The notes under the pieces were generated by a model, which worked only from the letters and a program-made list of their open reading frames with translations, was not told the origin of the DNA and did no database searches. From positions 35,558 through 67,637 of the forward strand of contig DIEU01000061.1 of the NCBI GenBank assembly GCA_002418775.1: a stretch of DNA of 32,080 nucleotides, written 5' to 3'. Every line of letters begins with the position of its first letter. The stretch's first letter is position 1. The stretch comes from Firmicutes bacterium UBA5766 (lineage in GTDB: Bacteria > Bacillota > Desulfotomaculia > Desulfotomaculales > Nap2-2B). The translations under genes and the position numbers were made by a program. Shown in pieces: positions 6,344 to 15,845 of the stretch.

Positions 6344-9300
6344 ATGCCCAGGGACAGTATCTTTGATCGGTCCATGAGGGATTCAATCCTTGACCTGTCG
6401 GACTTAATAGAAAACAAAATTAACCCCGACGACTTTTTTGGCGAGAACTTCCTCACTAACGGGATGAAGCATCTTCTCCGGGAATCCTTCCGGCGTTTTG
6501 CCGGCCATTCAGCCGCCGGGGTAATTAAATTAACCCAGGCTATGGGCGGCGGCAAAACTCACAATATGATCTGCGCGGGCCTGTTGGCCAAGTATCCCGA
6601 ATACAGGTCAAAAGTAATGGGCGAGGACTATCAGGAAGCCGGTTTTGGCAAAGTCCGCGTGGTGGCCTTTACAGGCAGGGAGAGCGACGCTCCTCTCGGA
6701 ATATGGGGATCTATTGCGGATCAGCTCGGCAAGAAAGAGTTGTTCAAAGATTATTATTCCCCTTTGTCAGCCCCGGGCCAAACAGCCTGGATTAATCTAT
6801 TGAAAGGCGAACCTCTCTTAATCTTACTGGATGAACTTCCCCCCTACCTGGTTTACTCCAAATCAAAAACAATCGGCAACTCGGACCTGGCGCAGGTTAC
6901 TATTACAGCGTTGGCAAATCTCCTTGTCGCTGTTAACAAAGACGAGCTTTCCAATGTTTGTGTGGTCATTTCCGACCTGAAGGCTACCTATGAGGAAGGC
7001 ACGCGGCTAATCGGAGAGGTTCTGAAAAACCTGGAAAATGAGATTGGAAGGGTTGCCCTGAATCTTGAGCCGGTGGCGCTTAACACTGATGAATTTTACC
7101 ACATTTTAAGAAAAAGGCTTTTTAAGTCCCTGCCCGATGAAAATATAATCCTTGAAGTCGCGCGCTCGTACGCGCAGGCTCTCCGTGAAGCCAGACAGAT
7201 GGACATAACAAATGTATCCCCGGATAAATTTGTCCAGGCGATCCGGGAATCCTACCCCTTCCATCCGGCAATTCGGGACCTGTACGCCCGATTCAGGGAA
7301 AATCCCGGCTACCAGCAGACCCGTGACTTGATCCGTTTAATGAGGCTGGTAACGGCAAACTTATTCGGCGGCCAGGATGCGAAGGCTTCCAAATTACAGC
7401 TGATCCACGCATATGATATAGAATTGAACGACCGTGACATATTGGCCGAAATCACCAACATCAATCCATCCCTGGAAAATGCCATCAGCCACGACATTGC
7501 TTCAGGCGGCCAGTCTATTGCCGAAAATATAGATACCAACCTTGGCGGCAATGAAGCGCGTGACGCCTGCGCATTGCTGTTGATGTCCTCTTTGGCCAAT
7601 GTTCCCAACGCCGTCCTCGGCCTTTCCCTTTCGGAAATTGTCGCCTACCTCTGCGCGCCCGGCCGCGATATCAGTAAACTTAAAGAAATACTGGGCAGCC
7701 TGTCTACCAAAGCCTGGTACCTTCATTCCAGCATTGAGGGCAAACTCTTCTTTAAAAACGTTCAAAACCTGGTTGCAAAACTTAAAACATTGGCCGATTC
7801 TTACAACCAAGAATCTGCCATAAAAGAGCTCCGGACAATCTTAACCGGGCTTTTTGCCCCCAGCCAAAAGGACTGCTACCAGGAATTACAGGTAATGCCG
7901 GCACTGGATGAGATTAAAGTTACCGCTGACAAAGTGGTTCTTGTTATCTACGAACCATATCCCGGCGGGCTGCACCCCGACCTGCAGAGTTTTTACCAGA
8001 ACCTTGATTATAAAAACCGCATTTTGTTCCTGTCCGGCCAGCGGGATAATCTGGAGAACCTGCTGGAGGTGGCCAAAGAGCATAAAGCTATCAACAGCAT
8101 TATCGCGGAGATGGATCAGGAAAAATTGCCCGCAAATGACCCGCAGCGCGTTTCCGCCATGGACAAACTGGACAAAATTATGCTCGGCCTGTTAAGCGCC
8201 GCCAGAGAAACATTCGTCACCCTGACCTACCCCCATATCAACAAGTTGGTCAATGCGGACTTCAAGATGGAATACAGCAACAACCAGTACCGGGGGGAGC
8301 AGCAAGTCCGGGAGACCTTAAAGTCAAAGCAGAAATTCACCGAGGACGTTACCGGTGAAACCTTCCGGAAAAAATGCGAAACCAGGTTATTTACTCATAA
8401 GACAATGCTCTGGACAGAAGTTAAAAAGCGGGCTGCTCTAACTATAACCTGGCAATGGCACCGCACCGACGCCCTGGATTCATTAAAAAGCGAGATGATT
8501 TTCAAGGACCAGTGGCGCGAGCAGGGCGGCTATGTGGAAAAGGGGCCTTTCCCTCCTCCGGTTACCAGTGTGCAGATTCAACAATTGAGCAGGGATGACA
8601 ATACCGGCGAAGCCACTCTCAAACTTACTCCTGTACATGGAGATACGCTTTACTACGATATAAACGGGCCAGCGACAACCGGCTCGATGCAGGTTTCCAA
8701 CCCCAGGTCTTTTAAAACCCGGGAATTGATGGTTTCTTTTCTCTGCGCCGATTCCAGCGGAAAACACCAGCAGGGAAACCCTGTCGCCTGGAAAAACCAG
8801 ATCACCATAAAATCCCGTTCCTTCCAGGGAACGAGCGGCGAAAAAATGGTCGAACTAAAGTCCGCTCCTCCCGCTTCCATCCGCTATACTACTGACGGTT
8901 CGGATCCCAAATTATCCGGCGGAGCTTACAACGAACCTTTTGCCGTACCCCCGGGAACACTGCTTGTGCTGGCGGTAGCCGAGAAAAACGGCCTCGTTTC
9001 AGAAACGCACCATTTGGAAATCAGGCAGCGGAGCGCCAGGGGCGAGCCGGTACCGGAGGAGGTAGATCCCAATATACCGGCAATCTGGCTGCGGGAGTAT
9101 TTGCCTGGTACGACCCAGGAAACTTATGAACTGATTAACCTGCTTAAAAAATACCGGGCCTCCCTGCCCGCGGCCAAAATAGCTGTAATAGGGCAATGCT
9201 GGGCGGAACTGAACCTTGATGAAAAGTTGCTGCTTGACGCAGCCAAGCTGGAAGACATTATCGGGCAGTTGAGAAAACTTGTGCCCGAAGGCGAGGTCAG

Positions 9301-9406
9301 CCTGGAAGCAATGTCTCTTCATTTCCCGACCGGACAGGACCTTCTGAACTGGGTGGCGGAAGTAAGGACAGAAATTAAACCGGGTGAGGTGACACAGCGT
9401 GGGTAA
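6344..9406 (+). CDS. DUF499-family AAA+ ATPase of a helicase-methylase-ATPase defence system
   Basis: Large (1020 residues) predicted P-loop ATPase of the DUF499/COG1483 family, found next to DUF1156 methyltransferases in defence islands. Walker A is QAMGGGKTH near residue 69. Walker B is LLILLDELPPYL near 167. A chitobiase/hexosaminidase C-terminal-like beta domain lies near residues 845-880, with the pattern IRYTTDGSDP...Y..PF. The last ~110 residues form a helical tail. The start ATG has only a weak AAAGAG site, but the N-terminus SIFDRSMRDSILDLSDLI...FF looks complete for the family. The stop overlaps the GTG start of the next gene. It probably couples ATP use to target recognition or DNA movement; its exact job is not known to me. 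Confidence 0.82.
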   Translation: MPRDSIFDRSMRDSILDLSDLIENKINPDDFFGENFLTNGMKHLLRESFRRFAGHSAAGVIKLTQAMGGGKTHNMICAGLLAKYPEYRSKVMGEDYQEAGFGKVRVVAFTGRESDAPLGIWGSIADQLGKKELFKDYYSPLSAPGQTAWINLLKGEPLLILLDELPPYLVYSKSKTIGNSDLAQVTITALANLLVAVNKDELSNVCVVISDLKATYEEGTRLIGEVLKNLENEIGRVALNLEPVALNTDEFYHILRKRLFKSLPDENIILEVARSYAQALREARQMDITNVSPDKFVQAIRESYPFHPAIRDLYARFRENPGYQQTRDLIRLMRLVTANLFGGQDAKASKLQLIHAYDIELNDRDILAEITNINPSLENAISHDIASGGQSIAENIDTNLGGNEARDACALLLMSSLANVPNAVLGLSLSEIVAYLCAPGRDISKLKEILGSLSTKAWYLHSSIEGKLFFKNVQNLVAKLKTLADSYNQESAIKELRTILTGLFAPSQKDCYQELQVMPALDEIKVTADKVVLVIYEPYPGGLHPDLQSFYQNLDYKNRILFLSGQRDNLENLLEVAKEHKAINSIIAEMDQEKLPANDPQRVSAMDKLDKIMLGLLSAARETFVTLTYPHINKLVNADFKMEYSNNQYRGEQQVRETLKSKQKFTEDVTGETFRKKCETRLFTHKTMLWTEVKKRAALTITWQWHRTDALDSLKSEMIFKDQWREQGGYVEKGPFPPPVTSVQIQQLSRDDNTGEATLKLTPVHGDTLYYDINGPATTGSMQVSNPRSFKTRELMVSFLCADSSGKHQQGNPVAWKNQITIKSRSFQGTSGEKMVELKSAPPASIRYTTDGSDPKLSGGAYNEPFAVPPGTLLVLAVAEKNGLVSETHHLEIRQRSARGEPVPEEVDPNIPAIWLREYLPGTTQETYELINLLKKYRASLPAAKIAVIGQCWAELNLDEKLLLDAAKLEDIIGQLRKLVPEGEVSLEAMSLHFPTGQDLLNWVAEVRTEIKPGEVTQRG

Positions 9407-10061
9407 CAGCCGGGACTCGACAGGCTTTGGTTTTAATCCGGAAGAATCAGGCCATCATTTCCTTGTCACAATCCATGCGGCCAAGTCGTCACATATTTAC
9501 ATCAGCGAACATTTTACCTGGGACCATAGCCAGAAAAGGCGGGACCTGAGTTTTACCCTGGGAAACGAGGACGATAAAATGCGGGTAATTTTACCCCGCA
9601 GCAAATGGCTGGACATTGCGGAACATGTGCAGAATGAATTCAACCGGCGGCTGAAAAAAAACGGTATTGCGGCGGGCCGCTGGAAAATAGGACAGACTCC
9701 CGTATCGCGGCTGCTGGGCAAGGAAATGACGCTGCTGGCCTGGGCTGTTGAAGACGCCGACCCGGCCCTGATCCCGGTTGCTGTTAAAAATTGGCTCGGC
9801 CTGGCCCCTGAAGAGCGCTGGTGGCTGTTTACCATGACCAACGCCGCAACCGGCCACGCGATCAACGGGCGTAACAAAGGCTGGAGAAAGGCCGTACGGT
9901 ACGCCCTGACGGAGAACCCGGTCTCAGACGCCGATCCGGCTGAGCCGCGCCATGAGCTGTTGTTAATTATGAAAGAAACACTGTCCTGGGCCGGAGAACT
10001 GGAATTAGTCCATCCCAGGAAGCAGGAAACGGACGCCGGCGATGAAAAAATCGTTTATTGA
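9399..10061 (+). CDS. DUF3780-family protein of the defence operon
   Basis: A 220-residue soluble protein with no membrane segments or known catalytic motif. Its place between the DUF499 ATPase and the DUF1156 methyltransferase, its length, and patterns such as KNWLGLAPEERWWLFTMTNAATG and GWRKAVRYAL match the DUF3780 proteins that accompany this gene set. The start is GTG at 9399 with GGTGAGGTG upstream, overlapping the ATPase gene by 8 bp. It overlaps the methyltransferase start by 20 bp, so the three are translated as a block. The molecular role is unknown; a structural or recognition subunit is plausible. Confidence 0.72.
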   Translation: MGNSRDSTGFGFNPEESGHHFLVTIHAAKSSHIYISEHFTWDHSQKRRDLSFTLGNEDDKMRVILPRSKWLDIAEHVQNEFNRRLKKNGIAAGRWKIGQTPVSRLLGKEMTLLAWAVEDADPALIPVAVKNWLGLAPEERWWLFTMTNAATGHAINGRNKGWRKAVRYALTENPVSDADPAEPRHELLLIMKETLSWAGELELVHPRKQETDAGDEKIVY

Positions 10062-12945
10062 AACGCAGTTCCCTGTATCAAAGATTTCCAAAGAAAGCTA
10101 CAAGGAACGGAAGGCCAATTACAGCCAGACACTTACCGGACTGGGCAAATGGTGGGGGCGCAAGCCGCTGATTTTGGCGCGCGCCGCGATCATCGGGTTG
10201 TTGATGCCGGCATCCGATAATCCGGTCAAAGACCGGGAAATTTTTCTCAAGATTCTCACGATGGATGAGGAAGGGCTCTGGCTGCGCAAAGATAAGCTGA
10301 TTACGCTTAAGGAAGTATATAAACGGCTTGACCCGGCTCAAAGGGAGCGGTGGTTTAAAGAGACATCTACCGATGAAAAGCCGAAATTAAAAAAAGGAAC
10401 AACCAGGGAACAAAGAGAGGATCTGCAGCGGATTGTTTTTATGCCCCTGTCTTATGACGAAAAACTTCAGTACTGCAGCCGCCCCGAACAGATTAAGGGG
10501 CCTTCCGGAAAAGCCTGGACGGAAATCAACACACACCTGAATACCACCGCAAACAACCTGCAGGAACTTGTCAGCCAGTTGGGTCAACGGCGGTTCGGTC
10601 ATACGCCGCGCGTGGGTGACGCCTTTTGCGGAGGCGGCAGTATTCCTTTCGAGGCCGCGCGCCTCGGCTGCGAAGCTTACGGGTCGGATCTCAACCCGGT
10701 GGCGGCTTTGCTCACCTGGGCGGCGCTAAATATCATCGGCGGGGGCGAAACAATTGCCAAGCAGGTCCGCCAGGCGCAGCAGGAGGTTTATAACGCTGTA
10801 GATCAGCAAATCACTGCATGGGGTATTGAGCACAACAAAGAGGGACACCGGGCGGACGCCTACCTTTACTGCAATGAAGCTGTCTGCCCCGGATGCGGCT
10901 GGAAAGTTCCTCTGGCGCCTTCCTGGGTTATCGGTGAAAAGACGCGCTGCGTGGCTAAATTAAAGCCTGACGAAGCAGGCAAGCGGTTTGATATACTTAT
11001 CGAATCGGGCGTTTCAGATGAAGAAATGGAAAACGCAAGAGCGGCCGGCGCCGTAAAAGATTCCGCTTTGTGCTGCCCCAACTGCCTTCCTCATACCACT
11101 CCCATGACTATGCTGCGCGGCGACGGACGCGGCGGGAAAGACCAGTATGGCCTGCGGATGTGGGAAAACCGGGATATCGTGCCCCGCCCGGAAGACGTTT
11201 TTCAGGAACGACTCTATTGCATCCGTTGGGTTGAAACATGGGAAGACGAAGAAGGCAAAACTATAACTGAACGCTATTACAGCGCTCCCGACGAGGACGA
11301 TCTGCGCCGGGAGGAACTTGTCCTGGAACTTTTACAGGAGCGCTTTGCCGAATGGCAGGAAAAAGGGTATATTCCAAGCCGCAGGATTGAGCCTGGATAT
11401 AATACTGATCAACCTCTACGTGAACGCGGCTGGACACATTGGCATCACCTGTTTAACCACCGGCAATTATTACTAAATGCATTGTTAATAGATAATGCAT
11501 TTAGTAACTTTACTACTGAAAAAATTCTATTATCATTTTTATTTAGTATGGGAAGATGCTCAGATTGGAATAGTAAACTTTGCCGTTGGGATTCTAGCTC
11601 TGCAAATGAAAAAATGGCGCAAACTTTCTACAATCAAGCTTTAAATACATTATTTACATATGCCACAAGAAGCTTGTCGAGTTTTAAAAGTCCCTTTTTT
11701 CTAAATTGGTCCGTTAATATTTTTAATAACACAAGAGTTGTCTCAGCTAAAGATGCTCGCCAAAATGATCATTATTGTGATATCTGGTTAACTGACCCTC
11801 CATATGCCGATGCTATTAACTACCATGAACTGTCGGAATTTTTTATTGCCTGGTATGATAAACATATAAAAATATTTTTCCCTGAGTGGTACACAGACAG
11901 TAAACGTGCGCTTGCCATCACCGGCTCAGATGAAAACTTTCGCAACAGTATGGTCGATTCATACCGCAACCTTGCCGAACATATGCCGGGCGACGGGGCG
12001 CAGATCGTTATGTTTACCCACCAGGATTCCGGAGTATGGGCGGATCTGGCATTAATTCTCTGGGCCGCCGGCTTGAGCGTGACAGCGGCCTGGTGCATAG
12101 CCACCGAAACGGATTCCGCATTAAAAGAGGGCAATTACGTCCAGGGAACGGTGCTGCTGGTGCTGCGCAAGCAGACCTCCCTTGAAACGGCATTTACGGA
12201 TGAGATTTATCCGCAAGTGGAAGATGAAGTCAAGAACCAGCTTAACGAGATGCTGGCCCTGGAAGACTTGGAGGACCCCAATTTCAGCGACACCGATTAC
12301 CAGCTTGCCGCTTATGCCGCCGCCCTGCGTGTTTTAACAAGATACCGGAGTATAGAAGACATTGATGTGGCCGGGGAACTGGCCAGGCCCAGACAGCGGG
12401 GCGAGCAGTCCCCTGTAGTGGACATTATCAACCGCGCTGTGGAAATTGCCTGCGATCACCTGGTTCCGAAGGGCATGGAGATATTCACCTGGAAGGGCCT
12501 GTCCCCGGAAGAAAGATTCTATCTCAAGGGGCTTGAACTGGAAAGCCATGGGGAGCGACGCTCCGGGGCTTACCAGGAACTTGCCCGCGGTTTTGGGATC
12601 AGGGATTACCGTCAACTCCTGGAAGGCAGCCGGGCCAATCAGGCCAGGTTGAAAACAGCTTCCGAATTTGCCGCCAGGCAGTTGGAAAACACCGGTTTCG
12701 GCGCCACGCTGGTGCGCCAGGTTTTATTTGCCATCCGCGAGTCGGCGCACACGGGTGAAATTGCGCAAGGACGCAACTGGTTTTATAACGAACTTCAAGG
12801 CTTGTACTGGAATAAGCGCCAAACTATAATTCAAATCCTTCATTACCTGGCCGCGCTTGGATCTAACAAAAACATGCCCCATTGGCGGGATGACTCCAAC
12901 GTGGCCAGGATTTTAGCGGGCGCGTTGGAAAATGACCATATTTAA
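10042..12945 (+). CDS. DUF1156 adenine-specific DNA methyltransferase with zinc ribbon
   Basis: A 967-residue predicted DNA amino-methyltransferase of the DUF1156/COG1743 type. The N-terminal DUF1156 signature is LGKWWGRKPLILARAAI. The AdoMet-binding motif GDAFCGGGSIPFEAA lies near residue 191, and the catalytic motif DPPYADA near 585. Zinc-ribbon cysteines lie in CPGCGW and CCPNC between them. It would mark host DNA so that the ATPase/helicase partners spare it. Codon use changes sharply at about 11400-11880 to an AT-rich block that includes DPPY, and a perfect 14-bp inverted repeat sits at the edge of that block. This suggests part of the gene was replaced by recombination. The reading frame stays open throughout, so the protein is probably functional. 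Confidence 0.85.
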   Translation: MKKSFIETQFPVSKISKESYKERKANYSQTLTGLGKWWGRKPLILARAAIIGLLMPASDNPVKDREIFLKILTMDEEGLWLRKDKLITLKEVYKRLDPAQRERWFKETSTDEKPKLKKGTTREQREDLQRIVFMPLSYDEKLQYCSRPEQIKGPSGKAWTEINTHLNTTANNLQELVSQLGQRRFGHTPRVGDAFCGGGSIPFEAARLGCEAYGSDLNPVAALLTWAALNIIGGGETIAKQVRQAQQEVYNAVDQQITAWGIEHNKEGHRADAYLYCNEAVCPGCGWKVPLAPSWVIGEKTRCVAKLKPDEAGKRFDILIESGVSDEEMENARAAGAVKDSALCCPNCLPHTTPMTMLRGDGRGGKDQYGLRMWENRDIVPRPEDVFQERLYCIRWVETWEDEEGKTITERYYSAPDEDDLRREELVLELLQERFAEWQEKGYIPSRRIEPGYNTDQPLRERGWTHWHHLFNHRQLLLNALLIDNAFSNFTTEKILLSFLFSMGRCSDWNSKLCRWDSSSANEKMAQTFYNQALNTLFTYATRSLSSFKSPFFLNWSVNIFNNTRVVSAKDARQNDHYCDIWLTDPPYADAINYHELSEFFIAWYDKHIKIFFPEWYTDSKRALAITGSDENFRNSMVDSYRNLAEHMPGDGAQIVMFTHQDSGVWADLALILWAAGLSVTAAWCIATETDSALKEGNYVQGTVLLVLRKQTSLETAFTDEIYPQVEDEVKNQLNEMLALEDLEDPNFSDTDYQLAAYAAALRVLTRYRSIEDIDVAGELARPRQRGEQSPVVDIINRAVEIACDHLVPKGMEIFTWKGLSPEERFYLKGLELESHGERRSGAYQELARGFGIRDYRQLLEGSRANQARLKTASEFAARQLENTGFGATLVRQVLFAIRESAHTGEIAQGRNWFYNELQGLYWNKRQTIIQILHYLAALGSNKNMPHWRDDSNVARILAGALENDHI
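11470..11507. repeat. Perfect 14-bp inverted repeat inside the methyltransferase gene
   Basis: TTACTAAATGCATT (11470-11483) is repeated in inverse orientation as AATGCATTTAGTAA (11494-11507) around a 10-nt loop. It lies near the left edge of an AT-rich block within an otherwise GC-rich gene and does not interrupt the frame. It could be a recombination relic or an mRNA hairpin. Confidence 0.7.
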
Positions 12946-12995
12946 AAAAGGGAATACTATTGTAAAGCCGATCAGGAATTTCGGAGTGATGAAAT

Positions 12996-13121
12996 ATGAA
13001 AATTGAGTCCCTGCGTATTAAAAACTATAAAATATTTAAAGATGCGACTCTTAAAAACATACCGAACATGGCTGTATTTCTGGGCGCAAACGGGTCGGGA
13101 AAATCAACCCTGTTTGATTAA
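12996..13121 (+). pseudogene. Truncated RecF/SMC-like AAA ATPase, 41 codons
   Basis: A short reading frame starts with ATG behind GGAG (9 nt away). It encodes the N-terminus of an AAA_21/RecF-like ATPase: an ESLRIKNYKIFKDATL beta-hairpin, then the Walker A box FLGANGSGKSTLF. It then ends at once with TAA. No Walker B, signature or hinge sequence follows in the 42 bp before the helicase gene. It is therefore a deletion remnant of a full ATPase gene that once stood between the methyltransferase and helicase genes, or a later insertion that decayed. The ribosome site is intact, so a 41-residue peptide may still be made. Confidence 0.75.
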
Positions 13122-13163
13122 ACTATTTGACTGTTTAGCTATAGAATAAGAAAGGTAAGCACA

Positions 13164-15845
13164 TTGATTAACCGGTTTTCCTCACGGCGTCAAAAACTCG
13201 ATCATTCTTTCTTAAAAAACCGTTTGACCGGCGCGCAGGCATATGACCGTATAGCCGGCTATTTTCGCTCCTCTATGCTGGAGGTAGCCGGTGAGGCTCT
13301 GGAAACTGTCACCGGGCCTGTGCGGGTAGTCTGCAATTCCGACTTGGAACTGCGGGATGTGGAAACAGCCAGGGCCGCCCAGTATGCCATGAGGCGTGAG
13401 TGGTGCGAAGCAGAGCCGGAGAAATACGGCCCGGCCTCCCAGCCGCGGCTTTCCAAATTATATGAACTGCTGCATTCCGGAAAGTTGCAGATCCGTGTTA
13501 TGCCGCGTGAAAAATTCGGCTTGATACATGGTAAGGCCGGAGTTATCACACTGTGTGACGGACGCAGGACTTCTTTTATCGGAAGCGCCAACGAGACATA
13601 CGGCGCCTGGAAAATGAATTATGAAATCCTCTGGGAAGACGATTCAGCAGAAGCGGTCAAATGGGTACGGGAGGAGTTCGACGCGCTCTGGAACAGCCCC
13701 TTCGCGATACCTTTATCCGACTTTGTAATCCAGGACATCGGACGGCTGGCTCGACGCGTGGTAATTCCCAGTGTTGAAGACTGGCGGCGGGAGCCGGATC
13801 CCTCAATGACTGTTATCGAAACTCCGGTTTACCGCCGGGAAAACGGCCTGTGGGAACACCAAAAATATTTCGTGCAGCTTGCATTTGAAGCGCACAAAAG
13901 GAACGGCGCCAGGTTTGTCCTGGCTGACATGGTAGGTTTGGGAAAGACGGTGCAACTGGCGCTGGCAGCCCAGTTAATGGCCCTATACGGAAGCAAACCT
14001 GTGCTCATCCTGGCGCCTAAAACACTACTCCTGCAGTGGCAGGATGAGATGAAAAACCTGCTTGATATGCCGTCCGCCGTGTGGAACGGCAAACAATGGA
14101 TAGACGAAAACGGCATTGAATACCCGGTTTTGGGTCCTGGGGGGATAAGCAAGTGTCCAAGAAGAATTGGCGTTGTATCAACGGGACTTATTATCAGCAA
14201 ATCAGAAATCGCCGAGTTATTTAAACAGATTAACTATGAGTGTATAATCGTGGATGAGGCGCACCGTGCGCACCGTAACAACCTGGGACCGGGCAAAGAG
14301 GCTGAAAAACCAGAACGCAATAATTTGTTGGACTTTCTAGATCAGGTGGCTGTCCATACGAAAAGCCTGTTACTGGCCACGGCGACTCCGGTACAGAAAG
14401 ACCCGGTAGAGGCGTGGGACCTTCTGGATGTGCTTTCCCGCGGAAACGAGGAAGTCTTCGGCGCTCGCTTCAGTAACTGGAGAAGGCCAGGAGAAGCGTT
14501 AGACCTTGTATTGGGGTCTATGGAACTGCCCGAAGATGATTTTGATCGCTGGGGCTGGATAAGAAACCCGCTGCCTCAAGCGTCGGAAGACCGTGATTTT
14601 GGATTGATCCGCCGCTCACTGCGCATGGCGGACAGTGATAATGTAGCGCCGTCCGAAGCGTGGCATTCGATGAGCGAAGCTGATCGCAGCAGAATAAGAC
14701 GGCTTTCCAGGTCTTTCGTACAGCGGTATAATCCTTTTATCCGCCATATCGTCATGCGAACCAGAGATTTTTTAGAAAACACCATCGACCCTGAAACTGG
14801 CGAACCGTATTTAAAAAGAGTAAAGGTAGAGCTTTTTGGAGAAAAAGAGAAAGAAGCCGTCCGCCTGACCCCTTATTTAAAAGAAGCATATGAACTGGCC
14901 GGGGAATTTTGCAGACTGCTTGCAGCACGTTTAAAAACAGCCGGTTTTCTTAAAACTCTCTTACTCAAGAGGGTGGGCAGCACTATCTACGCGGGAAAAT
15001 TGACGGCCGAAAAAATGTTAAGAGACTGGCAATATGTAATCAAAGAGGATAATGAAGAGGATGAACCGGTTCCTGATACTAACGGCATAAAAACCCTGAC
15101 ACAGGAAGAAAGGGAAGTTCTCCAAAGATTTATACAGGCCTTAAGCGCAGAAGAGCGGGATCCCAAGTATGAAGTTATTCTTGACTGCTTGACGGGAAAA
15201 GGCTGGCTGGAACAGGGCTGTATTATTTTCTCACAGTACTACGACTCCATTTTTTGGCTGGCTGAAAACTTATCAAAGGAATTGCCTGAAGAAAATATCG
15301 GCATATACGCCGGCGACGAGCGATCCTCTATAATAAAGAACGGCTGTATGAAAAGAGCGGCCAGGGATGAACTTAAAAGGCTGGTTTCCAAAGGTTCGTT
15401 AAGATTATTACTGGGAACAGATGCGGCAAGTGAAGGAATCAATTTGCAGCGTTTGGGCACGTTGATTAATCTCGATCTTCCCTGGAACCCGACCCGGTTG
15501 GAGCAGCGCAAAGGAAGAATCCAGCGAATCGGTCAAACAAGAGATACTGTTTTAATATATAACCTCAGGTACAAGGACTCTGTAGAAGACCGAGCCCACG
15601 AACTGCTTTCTGATCGCATGGAAGAAATCTACAGGCTGTTTGGGCAAATCCCGGACGTATTGGAGGATACCTGGGTGTACCTGGCTTTGGGAGAAATCGA
15701 ACAGGCCAAAAAGACAATTGATTCTATTCAAAAAAAGCATCCGTTTGACATCAAATATAACCAGATAGAAAAGGTTCCATGGGAATCCTGCGAGCGTGTG
15801 CTAGATTCCGCAGACCGCCGCAAATACCTGACCCAGGGATGGTAA
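13164..15845 (+). CDS. PLD-domain SNF2-type helicase/nuclease of the defence system
   Basis: An 893-residue fusion. The N-terminal phospholipase-D-like domain (residues ~1-190) has one HxK...N motif, HGKAGVITL...FIGSANET. It is followed by an SNF2/DEAD helicase with LADMVGLGKTVQ (motif I), IIVDEAHRAH (II), LLATATPVQ (III), GTDAASEGINLQ (V) and QRKGRIQRIGQT (VI). PLD-type domains in such proteins are putative DNA nucleases; the helicase would move along DNA. The start codon is TTG at 13164 with AAAGG 8-9 nt upstream. With the DUF1156 methylase and DUF499 ATPase it makes up the set that PADLOC (from memory) calls Hma. Motifs look intact. It is the last gene of the defence block. Confidence 0.85.
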   Translation: MINRFSSRRQKLDHSFLKNRLTGAQAYDRIAGYFRSSMLEVAGEALETVTGPVRVVCNSDLELRDVETARAAQYAMRREWCEAEPEKYGPASQPRLSKLYELLHSGKLQIRVMPREKFGLIHGKAGVITLCDGRRTSFIGSANETYGAWKMNYEILWEDDSAEAVKWVREEFDALWNSPFAIPLSDFVIQDIGRLARRVVIPSVEDWRREPDPSMTVIETPVYRRENGLWEHQKYFVQLAFEAHKRNGARFVLADMVGLGKTVQLALAAQLMALYGSKPVLILAPKTLLLQWQDEMKNLLDMPSAVWNGKQWIDENGIEYPVLGPGGISKCPRRIGVVSTGLIISKSEIAELFKQINYECIIVDEAHRAHRNNLGPGKEAEKPERNNLLDFLDQVAVHTKSLLLATATPVQKDPVEAWDLLDVLSRGNEEVFGARFSNWRRPGEALDLVLGSMELPEDDFDRWGWIRNPLPQASEDRDFGLIRRSLRMADSDNVAPSEAWHSMSEADRSRIRRLSRSFVQRYNPFIRHIVMRTRDFLENTIDPETGEPYLKRVKVELFGEKEKEAVRLTPYLKEAYELAGEFCRLLAARLKTAGFLKTLLLKRVGSTIYAGKLTAEKMLRDWQYVIKEDNEEDEPVPDTNGIKTLTQEEREVLQRFIQALSAEERDPKYEVILDCLTGKGWLEQGCIIFSQYYDSIFWLAENLSKELPEENIGIYAGDERSSIIKNGCMKRAARDELKRLVSKGSLRLLLGTDAASEGINLQRLGTLINLDLPWNPTRLEQRKGRIQRIGQTRDTVLIYNLRYKDSVEDRAHELLSDRMEEIYRLFGQIPDVLEDTWVYLALGEIEQAKKTIDSIQKKHPFDIKYNQIEKVPWESCERVLDSADRRKYLTQGW

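Noticed and set aside
6282..6375. Plus-strand frame MLIIFSKKDDAIRLALKSLL just before and overlapping the DUF499 ATPase start
   Set aside because: No good ribosome site, ends inside the ATPase gene in another frame, and the ATPase N-terminus looks complete without it.
5998..15845. DISARM or BREX as the identity of the defence block
   Set aside because: DISARM needs drmA/drmB and BREX needs pglZ/brxC; neither is seen. DUF499, DUF1156 and DUF3780 fit the helicase-methylase-ATPase type better.
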